Source: Streptococcus mitis (GTDB taxonomy: Bacteria; Bacillota; Bacilli; Lactobacillales; Streptococcaceae). From it: 64,000 nucleotides of DNA. A program made the translations under genes and the position numbers. Positions 9,273 through 16,268 of the stretch are shown piece by piece; the first letter of the stretch is position 1; each line of letters starts with the position of its first letter. Location of the stretch: NCBI RefSeq assembly GCF_001579045.1, contig NZ_KQ970265.1:94571-158570 (forward strand), written 5' to 3'. The notes beneath the pieces were generated by a model that did no database searches, had not been told where the DNA came from, and saw only the letters and a program-made list of their open reading frames with translations.

Positions 9273-9374
9273 TGAAAATCAAAGAGCAAACTAGGAAACT
9301 AGCCGCAGGCTGTACTTGAGTACGGCAAGGCGACGTTGACGTGGTTTGAAGAGATTTTTGAAGAGTGTTAGCAT
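9194..9374 (-). repeat. 181-bp tandem repeat, unit 2
   Basis: Second unit of the tandem duplication; it is distal to the gene and carries the original left flank (ribosome binding site and ATG at its outer edge). Confidence 0.92.
9265..9368 (-). repeat. BOX element, boxA-boxC form (distal copy)
   Basis: Same 104-bp element as at 9084, with a slightly diverged outer end (GAGTGT instead of GAGTAT). It interrupts the reading frame a few bases after the ATG at 9374. Confidence 0.88.
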
Positions 9375-9412
9375 ATCCTTCTCCAATCTTTTAAACTGAT
9401 TCTATCTTAAAC

Positions 9413-9463
9413 AAAAAAAGACAAGAAAGAATCCGTAATTTACGAAAACCTTCTTGCCTTTTT
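9413..9463 (-). terminator. Terminator between the response regulator gene and the AvrD-like unit
   Basis: On the minus strand AAAAAGGCAAGAAGG pairs with CTTTCTTGTCTTTTTT across a 20-nt loop, and a T run follows. The two-component genes and the AvrD-like unit are therefore probably separate transcripts. A TAGAAT hexamer close downstream (minus strand, 9399-9404) could be the -10 of the AvrD-like unit; its -35 is poor. Confidence 0.7.
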
Positions 9464-9471
9464 AGGATAAA

Positions 9472-10077
9472 TTATAAAGATACTAGATTTAATCGAATAG
9501 CCTCACGTACAGCTCCAACTCTACTCGTCACTCCCAACTTTGAACAAATATTTGAAACATGGGTATCTACTGTTCTCCTGCTGACAAATAAACTATTTGC
9601 TATCTTTTCATTAGAATATTCTTTTACAATAAGTTCCAATACACTTAACTCCGTATCTGTCAATAGATTATTTTCTTGCTTTTCTAACAAACCATCTGGG
9701 ATAACATGATTGCCCTTATAAACAGCATAAATTGCACTTTTAACATCCAAATAAGAACTTTCTTTGGGTAAAAAAGCTTGAATCCCAAAGTCCATCGCTC
9801 TCTTATGTAACAAAGTATCATAAAATCCTGATAAAAGAACTATCTTGGGAACTGTATTCAGAAATCTATTTATTTGACTAATAACATCAAATGCCGTTAC
9901 TCCTTTCAGCATAAAATCCATAACTAGCACATCTACCTTTTCATGCTTGAGACAAAGAAGTAAATCTGCTACTTCTGTATAGGAACCAACAATTTTAAAA
10001 TCATCTTCCTTTAAAAAATAGTTCTCCAATCCTTGTAATACTAAACTGTGATCATCAATCAAAACCAAACGAATCAT
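9472..10077 (-). CDS. LuxR/NarL-family response regulator (ComA-like)
   Basis: A 201-residue regulator. The receiver domain has acidic pocket D8-D9, phospho-acceptor D54 ('VMDFML'), S83 and K105 ('LPKES'). The C-terminal LuxR-type HTH (about 138-195) shows 'LTDTELSVLELIVKEYSNEK' and 'SRRTVDTHVSNICSKLG'. It overlaps the sensor kinase gene by 23 nt, so the two form one system. It is the likely activator of the adjacent unit; no operator could be defined. A terminator follows. Confidence 0.9.
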   Translation of the reverse strand: MIRLVLIDDHSLVLQGLENYFLKEDDFKIVGSYTEVADLLLCLKHEKVDVLVMDFMLKGVTAFDVISQINRFLNTVPKIVLLSGFYDTLLHKRAMDFGIQAFLPKESSYLDVKSAIYAVYKGNHVIPDGLLEKQENNLLTDTELSVLELIVKEYSNEKIANSLFVSRRTVDTHVSNICSKLGVTSRVGAVREAIRLNLVSL

Positions 10078-11839
10078 TTTTCTTCCCTTCTATAGGTATT
10101 CGTATCTTCACACTTGTAGGTTCTATATTTATCTGAACAGTTCCCCCCAATAAATGAACCTTCTCTACAATTCTATTTAAACCAAAATGATGTTCATTAG
10201 ACTGATGGTTTTCCTTAAAAATACCATCATCTATAACTTCAATTGATAAAATCTTTTCTTTTGTAGATAAATCTACAGTAATTTCTCTAGCATTCCCATG
10301 AAGAATACTATTATTTACTAGTTCTTTAACTGTCCTTAATACAAACGTGCCCACTTTATCATTAACTTTTTCTTCATCTATTGAAAAAGTTGTCATAATC
10401 GAAACAGTTTCCATCTTCATGAATTGGTTTAATATGCTAGTAATAGATTCTTTCAGCCCTAATTCATGCACCATTAAAGGATAGATATTGGAACATAAAT
10501 CTCTTAATTCAAAGACAATATCATCCAACATCTCTAATAAAGCTCCCCTATTAATTTGTTCACTAATTTCTAACTGCTTTTTATAATAAATAACCTTCTG
10601 AATTGTAGTATCATGTATAAACGTTGCAATTTCTTCCCTCTCCAATTCACTAGCTACAAAAGTATGAAAACTACTAAAGATTCCCTCCATTTTATGGCTA
10701 ATCAACATCATTTTCCTTATTTCAGGTAACAAAGCTAGCGAAAAGAGAAAAGTGTAAAGAACGAAAAAAATTGGAGAAAATTCTCTTAATAACAGACTAA
10801 AAAGAATAATTATACTAGTGAAAAAAACGGCAAATATCAAGTTATATATGAATGGATTCCACTTCCAAGCAACATATATCAGTCGCTCTAGTATCAAGTT
10901 ATTTACAATAGAGAACAAAATAAGCAACAATAAAGGAATACTATAAATAAACGAAACTTCCTTACCAATCGGAAAAATATATCCAAAAAATAAAGGAAAT
11001 AAAGCCAGAACTGCTAAAAATAAGGTATGAATTGGCAACATTTCTCTTATCTGAGAGTAATTTATAAGCATCTTTAACAGTAGGATAACTAAAAAGAAAA
11101 ATACTAAATAAAATACCCCCCTAGAAAAAAAGATGGTCAAAAAATCAATGGGCTGTATAAGATTATAAACAAACAAAAGTTGAGTGATGAGTGAATAGCC
11201 CAGTATAATACGAGAAAAGTTAGAAATTGTTGAACCTTTTATCTTTAAGACTAACACTCTAATGAAGATATCCATGAATAATGGAAATAAAGTCAAGTAT
11301 GAAATTAATAGACTACGACCAAATACATCTCCTATACTTGATGGAATAATCGATAATAACATCAGACTAGTATAAATAATAAAATAAAAATATCGTTTCC
11401 CAGTTTTTCCTCTACTTCTGCCTTTTATGTATAAGCAAAATAACAGTAGAATCAGAAAAGCAATGATTGATAAAACAAGAAAGATAATTTGGCTTGTTCT
11501 TTCAGATTCTACTATTAAAATCTTTGAGATTCCTTGATTTAACACTGTCACAGAATGAAGAGGCTCAACAATTAAAAATCGAGATAACAAGAAATCACTA
11601 TCTGGACTCTGACCGTCTATTTGTATAATTGATGACCCTATTATCTCTTGATGATTCGCAAAGCTTCCCAGATCATGGACTTGTCTAACTATCCACTCAT
11701 TATCATGTTTATCTACGGTGATTCCACTGTACGTTCGGTTAAATATTGAAAACGAAAAATAAAAAAAGAAAATAAATAACAAAACAAAAGAAAATCGAAA
11801 CATTTTTGACTTCATTATTTGTAACAATCCATATTTCAC
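10055..11839 (-). CDS. ComP-like multi-pass membrane sensor histidine kinase
   Basis: 594 residues. One N-terminal TM (about 12-32) is followed by an ~80-residue extracytoplasmic segment with a PDZ-like look ('GSSIIQIDGQSPDSDFLLSR'), then about nine more TM helices to residue 372. The kinase core is HisKA_3 type: H409 in 'FIHDTTIQKV', N-box 'VKELVNNSILHG', 'DDGIF' and 'HFGLNRIVEKVHLLGG'. This architecture resembles ComP of Bacillus, which senses an extracellular signal. The start is uncertain: a GTG at 11839 or an ATG at 11815, neither with a good RBS. The region is clearly more AT-rich than the core genes around it, suggesting transfer. Confidence 0.88.
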   Translation of the reverse strand: MKYGLLQIMKSKMFRFSFVLLFIFFFYFSFSIFNRTYSGITVDKHDNEWIVRQVHDLGSFANHQEIIGSSIIQIDGQSPDSDFLLSRFLIVEPLHSVTVLNQGISKILIVESERTSQIIFLVLSIIAFLILLLFCLYIKGRSRGKTGKRYFYFIIYTSLMLLSIIPSSIGDVFGRSLLISYLTLFPLFMDIFIRVLVLKIKGSTISNFSRIILGYSLITQLLFVYNLIQPIDFLTIFFSRGVFYLVFFFLVILLLKMLINYSQIREMLPIHTLFLAVLALFPLFFGYIFPIGKEVSFIYSIPLLLLILFSIVNNLILERLIYVAWKWNPFIYNLIFAVFFTSIIILFSLLLREFSPIFFVLYTFLFSLALLPEIRKMMLISHKMEGIFSSFHTFVASELEREEIATFIHDTTIQKVIYYKKQLEISEQINRGALLEMLDDIVFELRDLCSNIYPLMVHELGLKESITSILNQFMKMETVSIMTTFSIDEEKVNDKVGTFVLRTVKELVNNSILHGNAREITVDLSTKEKILSIEVIDDGIFKENHQSNEHHFGLNRIVEKVHLLGGTVQINIEPTSVKIRIPIEGKKNDSFGFD

Positions 11840-11942
11840 TTGATATTGATGTTTATTCTACCATTTTTTCATTCAATAAGATAGGTTTTATAGTTAAATT
11901 CATTCTTTTTTCTTTCGAGATATAACTAATACAATCTTCTGC

Positions 11943-12172
11943 CAGGAGAAATCCTACCTGATTTGACCTTTGAGGACTAGATGAAAATCGCCTACGAACA
12001 CTTGAAACGCTTGATTAACCTCAAAGAGGAAAACGTCGCAGTTCGTGAATTCCGTGGCCTCGCTCCTCACTACCTCCGTGGAACATCTGGCGCTGCCAAA
12101 CTCCGTGGAGCTATTTCACAAGCTAGCACCCTAGCAGAGATTGAAGCCCTCTTGCAATTGGAGAAAGCTTAA
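11943..12172 (+). pseudogene. Displaced 3' fragment of dus (right island border)
   Basis: The sequence repeats dus 3389-3618 but with an in-frame stop (GAG GAC TAG ATG where dus has GAA GAC AAG ATG). Its last 63 codons are still open from the ATG at 11981, ending '...EALLQLEKA'. It lies directly before a strong terminator, as expected for the original end of dus. It is a remnant of an insertion or recombination at dus, not a functional gene. Confidence 0.9.
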
Positions 12173-12177
12173 TAGAC

Positions 12178-12213
12178 AAAAACCCGTAACTATCTTAAAG
12201 GTTACGGGTTTTT
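12178..12213. terminator. Bidirectional terminator, probably the original dus terminator
   Basis: AAAAACCCGTAAC (12178-12190) pairs perfectly with GTTACGGGTTTTT (12201-12213). It serves the dus fragment on the plus strand and the lipoprotein gene on the minus strand. Confidence 0.9.
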
Positions 12214-12242
12214 GATTGTAAAAATTCAAATACTGAGAGCTA

Positions 12243-12917
12243 TTATTGATTCAAAGCAACACTAGAAACCTTACCATCCGCTCCTGTTGTAATTTGGATG
12301 ACTTTTCCTCCACCAATTTTGGCATTATACTTACCATCGTCAAGAGTATAAGAATAGCCTTTGATAGAGTAATTTTCTTTCTTTCCATCAGCAGATTCTA
12401 CTGTAAATTGACCACCTGATGAAACTGTAATGGTTTCGCCATTAGCTCCCTTCCAGTTACCCGCTGCAGCTGAGAAATCTCCGTCTACCATGGTTAAAAC
12501 ACCCTTGTAGCGTTTATTTTGCTCTGCTTGCTTATCTTGAAGTTTGCGGTCAGTTGTAGAATCATAGCTTGATTGGTTAGACTGGGCTTGAGAAGCCTGT
12601 TGAGTTGACGGAGCCTGAGCAGGAGTTTGTTGACTAGCTGCCTGTTGATTAGACACTTCTTGACCTTGTCTTTGCTCAGGTGTCGCACTTGCTGAAGACT
12701 GATCAGTAGACGCCTTGGCCTTTTCAGATGAAGCTGAACTTGAGGACTTCTGAGTCTTGCTTTCTTTGCTAGCAGAAGCTGCTGAGCTTGATGATTGGCT
12801 TGTCTTAGCAGAACTACTTGCTTGAATTGTTTCCTTTTTATTTCCACAAGCTCCTAATAGCAAGGTAGAAGCCAATACAGTTGCTGCCATCAATTTGATA
12901 TAGGTTTTCTTTTTCAT
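12243..12917 (-). CDS. Ser/Gln/Ala-rich lipoprotein with a small C-terminal domain (DUF6287-like)
   Basis: 224 residues. The signal peptide ends in a lipobox LLGAC with C24 as the lipidated residue, so it is anchored to the outer face of the membrane. Residues 25-135 are a low-complexity Ser/Ala/Gln/Lys linker that would span the wall. The C-terminal ~85 residues ('YKGVLTMVDGDFSAAAGNWKGANG...') form a compact domain like DUF6287 of streptococcal surface proteins. Function is unknown. Start: AAAGGAG lies 9-10 nt before the ATG at 12917. It has a normal promoter at 12972-13000 and, further upstream, a perfect com-box. Confidence 0.85.
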   Translation of the reverse strand: MKKKTYIKLMAATVLASTLLLGACGNKKETIQASSSAKTSQSSSSAASASKESKTQKSSSSASSEKAKASTDQSSASATPEQRQGQEVSNQQAASQQTPAQAPSTQQASQAQSNQSSYDSTTDRKLQDKQAEQNKRYKGVLTMVDGDFSAAAGNWKGANGETITVSSGGQFTVESADGKKENYSIKGYSYTLDDGKYNAKIGGGKVIQITTGADGKVSSVALNQ

Positions 12918-12971
12918 TTTTCTACTCCTTTGTAATGTTTTAGAAATATAATGAAATCTTTTTGTAATATA

Positions 12972-13000
12972 ATTGTAACATTGAGATTTAGATATGTCAA
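12972..13000 (-). promoter_or_regulatory. Housekeeping promoter of the lipoprotein gene
   Basis: Minus strand TTGACA (12995-13000), 17-bp spacer, TACAAT (12972-12977). Confidence 0.75.
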
Positions 13001-13013
13001 CAATTTATCTAAA

Positions 13014-13046
13014 CTATTTTAAAAATCTCACATAATTTAGATACAT
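13014..13046 (-). CDS. Possible 10-codon micro-ORF behind a com-box
   Basis: ATG at 13046, preceded by AGGAGGAG with a short spacer, reads MYLNYVRFLK and stops. It lies about 20 nt downstream of a perfect com-box. It may be translated or be the remnant of a decayed gene; there is no homology evidence. Confidence 0.25.
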   Translation of the reverse strand: MYLNYVRFLK

Positions 13047-13064
13047 TTACTCCTCCTACTCTTC

Positions 13065-13072
13065 TATTCGTA
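13065..13072 (-). promoter_or_regulatory. Com-box (ComX/SigX promoter element) upstream of the lipoprotein gene
   Basis: The minus strand reads TACGAATA, the exact late-competence element, preceded by a T-rich stretch (TTTTAT). It points toward the lipoprotein gene, whose ATG is about 148 nt away. Only the perfect octamer supports it. Confidence 0.5.
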
Positions 13073-13124
13073 ATAAAACAGAAAAACAGGAGATTTTCCT
13101 ATTAAAAATTTGAATTTGTTTTTG

Positions 13125-13138
13125 TGTAATCGCTTGCA
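13125..13138. promoter_or_regulatory. cre (CcpA) site overlapping the -35 of the small membrane protein gene
   Basis: TGTAATCGCTTGCA fits the cre consensus TGNNANCGNTNNCA at every fixed position. It overlaps the -35 hexamer at 13134-13139, a repressing position. Confidence 0.7.
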
Positions 13139-13162
13139 ATTTTAAGTACAAAGGAATATAAT
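13134..13162 (+). promoter_or_regulatory. Promoter of the small membrane protein gene
   Basis: TTGCAA (13134-13139), 17-bp spacer, TATAAT (13157-13162); the AGGAGG ribosome binding site follows at 13182-13187. Confidence 0.85.
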
Positions 13163-13195
13163 AACAGTGAAATAGAATATAGGAGGTGCACTCTT

Positions 13196-13426
13196 ATGCT
13201 AAATAAGTATTATAAGTATCTTCCTTGGTTGATTTTAGATGCTTTCGCTTCTTACGGGGCAGCTACTCATTACGCTCAAACAACATTTGATTTTTTCTTC
13301 TTAACTATCGTTTTTATGATTGTCTACGTGGCTTTATTGTATTTACACGAAACCTATTTAAAATATAAATACAAAGATTTATTCATTCACATCATGAGCA
13401 ACTCTAAGAAAGATATCCATCCCTAA
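13196..13426 (+). CDS. Small two-TM membrane protein of unknown function
   Basis: 76 residues. Two hydrophobic segments (about 8-25 and 30-50) are followed by a basic, lysine-rich tail ('LKYKYKDLFIHIMSNSKKD'), so the C-terminus is probably cytoplasmic. I do not recognise the family. Expression signals are strong: a good promoter with a perfect cre site over its -35, and AGGAGG 8 nt before the ATG. It stands alone, with a terminator about 40 nt after the stop. Carbon catabolite control is the only hint of role. Confidence 0.8.
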   Translation: MLNKYYKYLPWLILDAFASYGAATHYAQTTFDFFFLTIVFMIVYVALLYLHETYLKYKYKDLFIHIMSNSKKDIHP

Positions 13427-13468
13427 AAACATTCGCAACAGCAAAGCCATCTCATGATGGTACATAAA

Positions 13469-13500
13469 GAGGTCGGGAAATTTTCCCGACCTCGCTTTTT
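13469..13500. terminator. Bidirectional terminator between the small membrane protein and NUDIX genes
   Basis: GAGGTCGGGAAA (13469-13480) pairs with TTTCCCGACCTC (13482-13493) and CGCTTTTT follows on the plus strand. Confidence 0.88.
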
Positions 13501-14272
13501 ATTTCAATCGATAGGTTTTTCTTGGTTTCTTTTTAGGCACTCGTTTGAGTCCAACTTCTTCTACATATTCTCCATATTTTACAAGAAAGTTATTGCTGAC
13601 GATTGGACGACCGGGGTTGATAAGATTGACCAGTTCAGTTCCTTCGTAGACAGTGAACTCCTCCTCCAGCAGATAAAGGAAGGTCGGATTCCAGTCGAGA
13701 CGACCTTTGATCCGTTTGATAGACTCTTGGATAATGGCATAATGGTCAAAAGCGAAGGCTTGCTCCTCCAACTCCACTCCCTCTAGGTAGCATTTGCCTG
13801 TCTGAAAATCGACATCTACGAAAACAACATCCTTGGCATCGTCTCCTGCTTGAACAAGTTCTAATGCACGACTAGGCAAATAAACCAAGTGGGCAATGGT
13901 CACTGTCCAGCCCCGTGGGTCACGGCCTGGGGTCGATACGGTCATCAATTGCTCGATTTTTTCCAAAGGAAGATCGAGATTGACTTCTTCTCTTACCTCA
14001 CGCTGACAAGCATGCGCAGCATCTTCGCCCTTGTCCATAAATCCTCCAACTAAGGCCAAACAGTTTTGATAAGGGTGAGCCTTGCGGCGAATTAATAAGA
14101 GCTTGATCTTTCCTTCGACAAAGCAGTAGGCTACCATATCCACCGTCACACTTGGTTTTTCGTATTGAGGAAGTTCCTGCTTGTAGTACCAATCCAAAAA
14201 CTCCTCCTGACTTGCATGAATTTCAAAATATTCTCTCTCTGTCATCCCTGCTGGAATCATCGTGTCCGCCAT
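13499..14272 (-). CDS. NUDIX hydrolase with C-terminal winged-helix (NrtR-like), NAD metabolism
   Basis: 257 residues. The NUDIX domain (about 40-175) has an intact box, 'GGFMDKGEDAAHACQREVREEV', so hydrolysis of ADP-ribose or a similar compound is possible. Residues about 185-257 resemble the winged helix of NrtR ('EEEFTVYEGTELVNLI...NNFLVKYGEYVEEVGL', then a basic tail). NrtR proteins sense ADP-ribose and repress NAD genes. It is the last gene of a nadR-pnuC-NUDIX operon, with 1 nt to pnuC, which supports a role in NAD turnover or its control. Whether it acts as enzyme, regulator or both cannot be decided here. Confidence 0.85.
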   Translation of the reverse strand: MADTMIPAGMTEREYFEIHASQEEFLDWYYKQELPQYEKPSVTVDMVAYCFVEGKIKLLLIRRKAHPYQNCLALVGGFMDKGEDAAHACQREVREEVNLDLPLEKIEQLMTVSTPGRDPRGWTVTIAHLVYLPSRALELVQAGDDAKDVVFVDVDFQTGKCYLEGVELEEQAFAFDHYAIIQESIKRIKGRLDWNPTFLYLLEEEFTVYEGTELVNLINPGRPIVSNNFLVKYGEYVEEVGLKRVPKKKPRKTYRLK

Positions 14273-14273
14273 T

Positions 14274-15053
14274 TTATGCCTCCTTACGAACTGCCTTGGT
14301 CCATTGGTACCAACCTACTAGACTATTGAGTGTGTAAACCCAGTACATCCCTTGGATATGGATATTTTCACCCCACCAGAGGTAGATACTAAAAAGATTG
14401 GTTGCAATCCAGAAAATCCATTGCTCACGGTAGAGACGTGTCATCAAGAGTTGACCTACACCATTGGTCGCATCGGTAACACTATCGCGGAAGGGGCGAG
14501 CACTATGGATACTTTGGTAAGCTAAGCCCATACCAATCCAAATGATAGCAGTCAAGGCTAAGTACTTGAGCCAGTCAAGCACAGATAATTTCTTGGCTTC
14601 AAAGTGAGATTCTTCTGCTTTTCCTTGGTCATTGATACGGTTGGACAGCCAAGCATAGAGACCAATCGGCTGCATGACAAAGAAGTAAACGGTCGTCAAA
14701 ACTTCGCCATAAAAAGTCGCATTCATGGCCAAAATCAAATAGATAGCAGAGTTAATAGCTCCAAAGAGATAATTGCTTGCACGCCCTTCTGCTACCAAGA
14801 TAACACAGACAATCCCAGTCCAAGATGCAAACAAGCTCATCCAGTCATGACTTTCTGTATTTTGCGTGAATTCCAAGATCAAGGGAACACTTGACAGGAC
14901 GATGAGATACAACCACTGGAAGAGGCTACGGCCGACAAATAGATCTTTCCAGAGCAAGTGCATGATTCCTACAAAACCGATCTTACGAGCTTCCGCATGG
15001 ACGTTTTTAAAGTTTTCGATAAATTGTGTGATTTTTTCAGTTAGTTTTTTCAT
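14274..15053 (-). CDS. pnuC: Nicotinamide riboside transporter PnuC
   Basis: A 259-residue membrane protein with about seven TM segments. After a cytoplasmic N-terminus it shows the PnuC features 'FGAINSAIYLILAMNATFYGEVLTTV' and 'WIFWIATNLFSIYLWW'. It imports nicotinamide riboside by facilitated diffusion; phosphorylation by NadR traps the substrate. It lies 9 nt after nadR and next to the NUDIX gene, one operon for NAD salvage. Confidence 0.92.
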   Translation of the reverse strand: MKKLTEKITQFIENFKNVHAEARKIGFVGIMHLLWKDLFVGRSLFQWLYLIVLSSVPLILEFTQNTESHDWMSLFASWTGIVCVILVAEGRASNYLFGAINSAIYLILAMNATFYGEVLTTVYFFVMQPIGLYAWLSNRINDQGKAEESHFEAKKLSVLDWLKYLALTAIIWIGMGLAYQSIHSARPFRDSVTDATNGVGQLLMTRLYREQWIFWIATNLFSIYLWWGENIHIQGMYWVYTLNSLVGWYQWTKAVRKEA

Positions 15054-15062
15054 ATTTTTCTC

Positions 15063-16121
15063 CTAATCTGCTTGGTAAATGGCATCAATAGCCACTTTTG
15101 CTGCTTCATAATTTCCTAGATAATCCTCAGCTAGATAAACTAGTGGAATGTTTGCTAAGTAGCGCTCCCTCATCTGATCCAAATGCTGGGAAAAACTATG
15201 ACGAATATGGTCTTCTGCCATGGTCATATCTCTAAAACCGTCATTGACATAGGAGCCGACAGGTTGCACAAAGAGAATCAAGTCCCATTTTTCCTTAGCC
15301 AAGATCGAGGCAAAGAGATTGTCAAAGGTTTCTCCTGATAAGTCCCCTTGGTCCTCAGTCTCCATGTAATAATCATAGTAGCCCTTGGTTACTAAGGAGT
15401 TGGTGTCTGCTATCACCAGTCCCCTATTAGCATTGCTATCGATTAACTTAGAGGTCTGGTCATACTGCCCCAACAGGAGATAATAGTAATCCTTTGGAGT
15501 CAATTCATCGTCGCGGACATTGTTTTTGATCTGGTACTCACGTGCGTATTCCAGACTGACGGGTGCATCGTAATACCTTGCCAAATCCTTGGCTAGAGTG
15601 GTCTTCCCATTGCTAGCACTTCCCATAATCAACACTTTCTTTGTAAACTGACGTCGGAAGGGTTGAGCAATATATTTCCAATATTTGCTTGGATTTTCTC
15701 GAATCATAGTCGCTGAAATACCAAACTTTCTTTCTTGCAAGACAGTCTCAAAGCCACGATTTGATAATTCTTGCTGGTAGTCTGCTTCTCCCACAAAGAA
15801 GATTAGTTCTTGCTGGGTTTCATCATAGGAAATCTCCGCTAACATTTGGTCCAACCACTCCTGCCAGCCCATAGGGTAACGGGGAAGATTGGTCTCATCT
15901 AACTTGCAAACGGAGGTCAACTCGTCATCACGAAAGGCCTCTCGGATATAGCGGAATCTTTTTTGAAGCGTTAAGCCTACCTGCTCCCCTCGGTCTCCCT
16001 CATAGCCTGAAACGACAACCCAGACCTGGTCACACTGCCGCTTCGCTCGCTGGATCAGATCGATATGACCTTGATGAAGCGGAGCAAAGGTTCCAAATAC
16101 CACTGCTGTTTTCTTTTTCAT
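15063..16121 (-). CDS. nadR: NadR: NMN adenylyltransferase / ribosylnicotinamide kinase
   Basis: 352 residues. The N-terminal nucleotidyltransferase domain has 'VFGTFAPLHQGHIDL' (the HxGH-type site). The C-terminal kinase domain starts at 'VLIMGSASNGKTTLAKDLARYY' (Walker A). The protein lacks the N-terminal HTH of enterobacterial NadR, so it is enzymatic only. It converts imported nicotinamide riboside to NMN and then NAD. First gene of the operon; promoter at 16172-16199. Confidence 0.93.
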   Translation of the reverse strand: MKKKTAVVFGTFAPLHQGHIDLIQRAKRQCDQVWVVVSGYEGDRGEQVGLTLQKRFRYIREAFRDDELTSVCKLDETNLPRYPMGWQEWLDQMLAEISYDETQQELIFFVGEADYQQELSNRGFETVLQERKFGISATMIRENPSKYWKYIAQPFRRQFTKKVLIMGSASNGKTTLAKDLARYYDAPVSLEYAREYQIKNNVRDDELTPKDYYYLLLGQYDQTSKLIDSNANRGLVIADTNSLVTKGYYDYYMETEDQGDLSGETFDNLFASILAKEKWDLILFVQPVGSYVNDGFRDMTMAEDHIRHSFSQHLDQMRERYLANIPLVYLAEDYLGNYEAAKVAIDAIYQAD

Positions 16122-16171
16122 AAACGCATTGCCTTTTTATAGTTTTTGATATTTTTGTTATACATGTTTTT

Positions 16172-16199
16172 ATTGTAAACTATATTTTTGTTTTGTCAA
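16172..16199 (-). promoter_or_regulatory. Promoter of the nadR-pnuC-NUDIX operon
   Basis: Minus strand TTGACA (16194-16199), 16-bp spacer, TACAAT (16172-16177). A weak inverted repeat (GTTATACAT / ATTGTAAAC, 16157-16180) covers the -10 and is a possible operator; the match is too poor to assign a regulator. Confidence 0.6.
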
Positions 16200-16235
16200 T
16201 AGTTTTTTATTGTTTTTTATAAAAAAGTAGCAAAA

Positions 16236-16266
16236 AAGAGAATCAAGATTGCTCCTGATTCTCCAT
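16236..16266 (-). terminator. Terminator of the ctsR-clpC operon
   Basis: On the minus strand GAGAATCA pairs with TGATTCTC across a 10-nt loop and TTTTTT follows. It lies 2-3 nt after the clpC stop. Confidence 0.85.
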
Positions 16267-16268
16267 TT

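Noticed and set aside
11981-12172. A separate 63-residue gene
   Set aside because: It is the displaced 3' end of dus, with an in-frame stop just upstream and no RBS.
12494-12847. 117-codon open frame in the lipoprotein gene, alternate frame
   Set aside because: It is a shadow of the low-complexity Ser/Gln linker; no RBS and unnatural composition.
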